Shown here in pieces: positions 61,126 through 64,000 of a stretch of DNA of 64,000 nt (position 1 is its first letter; every line of letters begins with the position of its first letter). A model generated the notes under the pieces. The model was given only the letters and a program-made list of their open reading frames with translations. It made no database searches and was not told the origin of the DNA. This DNA is from Bernardetiaceae bacterium (lineage in GTDB: Bacteria; Bacteroidota; Bacteroidia; Cytophagales; Bernardetiaceae), in NCBI GenBank assembly GCA_020832465.1, contig JAFIER010000011.1, positions 1 through 64,000 of the forward strand, in the 5' to 3' direction. The translations under genes were made by a program, and so were the position numbers.

Positions 61126-63939
61126 ATGCCCAAAAATAACGACATAAAGCATATTCTCATTATTGGAAGCGGTCCGATTATTATCGGCCAGGCTTGTGAG
61201 TTTGATTACTCTGGTTCGCAAGCTGCACGCTCACTACGTGAAGAAGGCATTACGGTCTCGCTTATCAATTCTAATCCAGCGACGATTATGACCGACCCTA
61301 TCAATGCAGACCACGTATATTTGCTACCGCTCACTACCGATTCTATTGCACAAATTTTAGAAGAGCAAGATATCGATGCCGTACTGCCTACTATGGGCGG
61401 ACAGACAGCCCTCAATCTCGCTATTTCTTGCGAAGAAAAAGGACTTTGGGAAAAACATAATGTCAAAATTATAGGTGTAGATTTAGCCGCCATTGAGACT
61501 ACTGAAGACCGCAACAAATTTAAAATGTGCATGGAAAGTATCGGCATTGCCGTAGCGCAAGGCGAAACTGCCAACTCCTTCCTCGAAGGTAAAAAAATTG
61601 CACAGCGTATCGGTTTTCCACTCGTTATACGCCCCTCTTTTACGCTCGGTGGCACGGGCGGCAGCGTCGTACACGAAAAAGAAGAGTTTGATGCCGCTTT
61701 ATCCAGAGGTTTGCACACTTCGCCCATTCACGAAGTATTGGTAGAGCAGTCTGTTTTGGGTTGGAAAGAGTACGAACTCGAACTGCTGCGCGATAACGCC
61801 GGCAACGTAATTATCATCTGCTCGATAGAAAACTTCGACCCTATGGGCGTACATACTGGCGATTCGATTACGGTTGCGCCAGCTATGACGCTCCCCGATA
61901 CAATTTATCAAGAAATGCGCGATATGGCAATCCGTATGATGAATGCCATTGGGCAATTTGCGGGCGGCTGTAACGTGCAGTTTTCTGTAAATCCAGAGAC
62001 GGACGAGATTATTGCTATCGAGATAAACCCACGAGTCTCTCGCTCTTCGGCATTAGCCTCAAAGGCTACGGGCTATCCGATTGCCAAGATTGCCGCTAAG
62101 TTGGCAATTGGTTATAACTTAGATGAGCTCAAAAATGCCATTACAGGCACAACATCTGCCTTTTTTGAGCCCTCCATTGATTATGTCATTGTCAAAATCC
62201 CACGCTGGAACTTTGATAAATTTAAAGGTTGCGACGACCGCTTAGGCTTTCAAATGAAATCCGTAGGCGAGGCTATGGGTATTGGTAGAAATTTTCAAGA
62301 AGCCCTACAAAAAGCCTGTCAATCCTTAGAAATCAAACGCAATGGATTAGGCGCTGATGGCAGAGAAGTCAGAGACCAAGCCGAGATTCATCAAAAGCTC
62401 AAAGTACCTTCTTGGGATAGGCTTTTCCGTATTTATGATGCTTTCAAACTCGGTATTCCGTTTAAGCGCATTCAAGAACTTACACAAATAGATACTTGGT
62501 TCTTAACTCAAATCGAGGAGCTTATTAAGCTCGAAAGAGAAGTAGAAAAATATCACATCGGTAATATCCCGCGCGAACTGCTCCTTGCAGCGAAGCAAAG
62601 AGGCTATGCCGACCGCCAAATTGCGCACTTGCTGCGCTGCCTCGAGAGTGAAGTCTATCAAAAAAGATCCGACGAAAAAATACAAAGAGTATGGAAGCTC
62701 GTCGATACGTGCGCTGCTGAATTTGAAGCCATGACCCCCTATTATTACTCTACTTTCGAAGAAGAGAATGAATCGGTGCGCAGCGAAAAGAAAAAAGTTA
62801 TTATCTTAGGATCGGGGCCGAACCGCATTGGACAGGGCATAGAGTTTGATTATTGCTGTGTGCATGGCGTGCTTGCTGCCAAAGAAGCGGGCTACGAAAC
62901 CATTATGATAAACTGCAATCCCGAGACGGTTTCTACGGATTTTGATATTGCTGATAAGCTCTATTTTGAGCCTGTATTTTGGGAGCATATCTATGACATT
63001 ATTCAGCACGAACAGCCCGAAGGTGTAATCGTACAACTCGGCGGGCAGACTGCCCTCAAACTTGCTGAAAAGCTCGAGCGATATGGCATTCCGATTATCG
63101 GCACAAGCTATAAAGCCTTAGATTTGGCAGAGGATAGAGGCAGTTTTTCGGATTTGCTCAAAGCAGAGGACATTCCTTACCCCAAATATTTTTCTATCGA
63201 GAATGCCGAGCAAGCATTGGATTTAGCCGAAGAGATGCAATTTCCTCTATTAGTGCGACCTTCTTATGTATTGGGCGGTCAGAGTATGAAAATCGTTATT
63301 GATGAGCGCGAACTCGAGCAGCACGTAGTCAATATTTTTAATGAAATGGGCGCAGGTTCGGTCTTGATTGATGAGTTTTTGACAGGGGCAATTGAGGCTG
63401 AGGCCGATGCCATTTGCGATGGCCAAGACGTACATATCATCGGAATTATGGAGCATATCGAGCCTGCTGGTATTCATTCTGGTGATTCTTATGCCGTACT
63501 TCCAGCTTTCGATTTATCCGAGGATATCATAAAGACCATTGAGGAATATACTAAGCGCATTGCCATTGCCCTCGAGACTAAAGGCTTGCTCAATGTGCAG
63601 TTTGCAATTAAGGACGGCAAAGTCTATGTCATAGAAGCTAATCCACGGGCTTCGCGCACCGTACCTTTTATTTGTAAGGCTTATCGCGAACCTTATGTCA
63701 ATTATGCGACAAAAGTCATGCTCGGTGATAAAAAGGTCAAGGACTTTGATTTTAAGCCATATAAAGAAGGTTATGCCATCAAAATTCCAGTATTTTCATT
63801 TGATAAATTTCCAAATGTCAATAAAGAACTCGGACCAGAGATGAAATCTACGGGCGAGGCGATTCAGTTTATCAAAGATTTGAAAGATCCGTTTTTTAAA
63901 GAAATTTATCGGCAAAGAAATCTCTTTTTGAGCCGTTAA
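61126..63939 (+). CDS. carB: Carbamoyl-phosphate synthase large subunit
   Basis: Makes carbamoyl phosphate from bicarbonate, ATP and ammonia for pyrimidine and arginine synthesis. 937 aa in two homologous ATP-grasp halves: first [20 protein letters not shown] and [16 protein letters not shown]; second [20 protein letters not shown] and [20 protein letters not shown]. The protein stops after [12 protein letters not shown], lacking the ~130-residue MGS-like allosteric domain of E. coli CarB (1073 aa). This short form is usual in Bacteroidota, so it is not a truncation; regulation by UMP/ornithine through that domain should be absent. carA is not adjacent. Confidence 0.94.
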   Translation: MPKNNDIKHILIIGSGPIIIGQACEFDYSGSQAARSLREEGITVSLINSNPATIMTDPINADHVYLLPLTTDSIAQILEEQDIDAVLPTMGGQTALNLAISCEEKGLWEKHNVKIIGVDLAAIETTEDRNKFKMCMESIGIAVAQGETANSFLEGKKIAQRIGFPLVIRPSFTLGGTGGSVVHEKEEFDAALSRGLHTSPIHEVLVEQSVLGWKEYELELLRDNAGNVIIICSIENFDPMGVHTGDSITVAPAMTLPDTIYQEMRDMAIRMMNAIGQFAGGCNVQFSVNPETDEIIAIEINPRVSRSSALASKATGYPIAKIAAKLAIGYNLDELKNAITGTTSAFFEPSIDYVIVKIPRWNFDKFKGCDDRLGFQMKSVGEAMGIGRNFQEALQKACQSLEIKRNGLGADGREVRDQAEIHQKLKVPSWDRLFRIYDAFKLGIPFKRIQELTQIDTWFLTQIEELIKLEREVEKYHIGNIPRELLLAAKQRGYADRQIAHLLRCLESEVYQKRSDEKIQRVWKLVDTCAAEFEAMTPYYYSTFEEENESVRSEKKKVIILGSGPNRIGQGIEFDYCCVHGVLAAKEAGYETIMINCNPETVSTDFDIADKLYFEPVFWEHIYDIIQHEQPEGVIVQLGGQTALKLAEKLERYGIPIIGTSYKALDLAEDRGSFSDLLKAEDIPYPKYFSIENAEQALDLAEEMQFPLLVRPSYVLGGQSMKIVIDERELEQHVVNIFNEMGAGSVLIDEFLTGAIEAEADAICDGQDVHIIGIMEHIEPAGIHSGDSYAVLPAFDLSEDIIKTIEEYTKRIAIALETKGLLNVQFAIKDGKVYVIEANPRASRTVPFICKAYREPYVNYATKVMLGDKKVKDFDFKPYKEGYAIKIPVFSFDKFPNVNKELGPEMKSTGEAIQFIKDLKDPFFKEIYRQRNLFLSR

Positions 63940-63957
63940 AGCAATATAAACTGATGT

Positions 63958-63990
63958 AAATTAAGGGGGTGAGGGATTAGCCCCTAATTT
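63958..63990 (+). terminator. Possible terminator after carB
   Basis: AAATTAAGGGG and CCCCTAATTT pair with one bulge around a 12-nt loop, 18 bp after the carB stop. The T-run is short, so support is moderate. Confidence 0.4.
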
Positions 63991-64000
63991 GATGATAGGT

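Noticed and set aside
63900-63939. CarB looked truncated because it lacks ~130 C-terminal residues.
   Set aside because: The frame ends cleanly after the second ATP-grasp half, and the short form without the MGS domain is usual in Bacteroidota.

Overview
The window looks like chromosomal DNA from a member of the phylum Bacteroidota, most likely an aerobic Cytophagales-type organism. The evidence is an alternative complex III (act) operon joined to an aa3-type oxidase, two secreted proteins with C-terminal domains of the gliding/type IX secretion kind, promoter boxes of the Bacteroidota form TAnnTTTG, a carbamoyl-phosphate synthase large subunit without the C-terminal regulatory domain, and AT-rich intergenic DNA with few Shine-Dalgarno sequences. 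No rRNA or tRNA gene was recognised and the species was not identified.

Layout. 0.1-12.7 kb: respiratory operon actABCDEF-coxB-coxA, closed by a strong terminator. 12.9-18.4 kb: a RavA-type AAA ATPase, then a minus-strand series (alpha/beta hydrolase, S41 peptidase lipoprotein, outer-membrane barrel, membrane protein). 18.8-26.4 kb: one secreted protein of about 2540 residues built from Ig-like and lamin-tail repeats. 26.7-37.8 kb: Dps, a nucleotide-sugar dehydrogenase followed by RodA, a flippase, a GAF-PAS-SpoIIE phosphatase with a CHASE3 sensor partner, and a barrel protein converging on a zinc phospholipase C-type enzyme. 37.9-38.8 kb: dapD. 39.0-52.2 kb: a type III-A CRISPR-Cas effector locus. 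52.7-64 kb: signal peptidase I, methyltransferase, glycosyltransferase, a stand-alone NuoM, FabD, a T9SS type B cargo protein and CarB.

The CRISPR locus is the most interesting part. It runs on the minus strand as cas10-csm2-csm3-csm4-[ABC-type ATPase]-[unknown 371-aa protein]-csm5-GxxExxY-[CARF nuclease]-[CARF nuclease]-csx20. Cas10 keeps the GGDD cyclase motif but has no recognisable HD nuclease motif, so the system should act mainly through cyclic oligoadenylate. Two tandem Card1/Can2-like CARF nucleases are the expected receptors, and a Csx20-like protein is the expected off-switch. The ATPase and the 371-aa protein overlap by 22 bp and end 2 bp before csm5, so they are part of the operon. 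The 371-aa protein carries DPY and LHDRRI motifs resembling the phospholipase D-like MIT_C fold. This ATPase/PLD-like pair inside a csm operon is the best candidate here for an undescribed system. The window contains no cas1, cas2, cas6 or CRISPR array.

Intergenic DNA carries at least three repeat families: a short AGAAATAACATT palindrome in six copies (two bracket csx20), a ~104-bp element with terminal inverted repeats (two copies), and a second ~106-111-bp element with different terminal inverted repeats (two copies). All assignments were made by reading the sequence; no database search, alignment or structure prediction was run.
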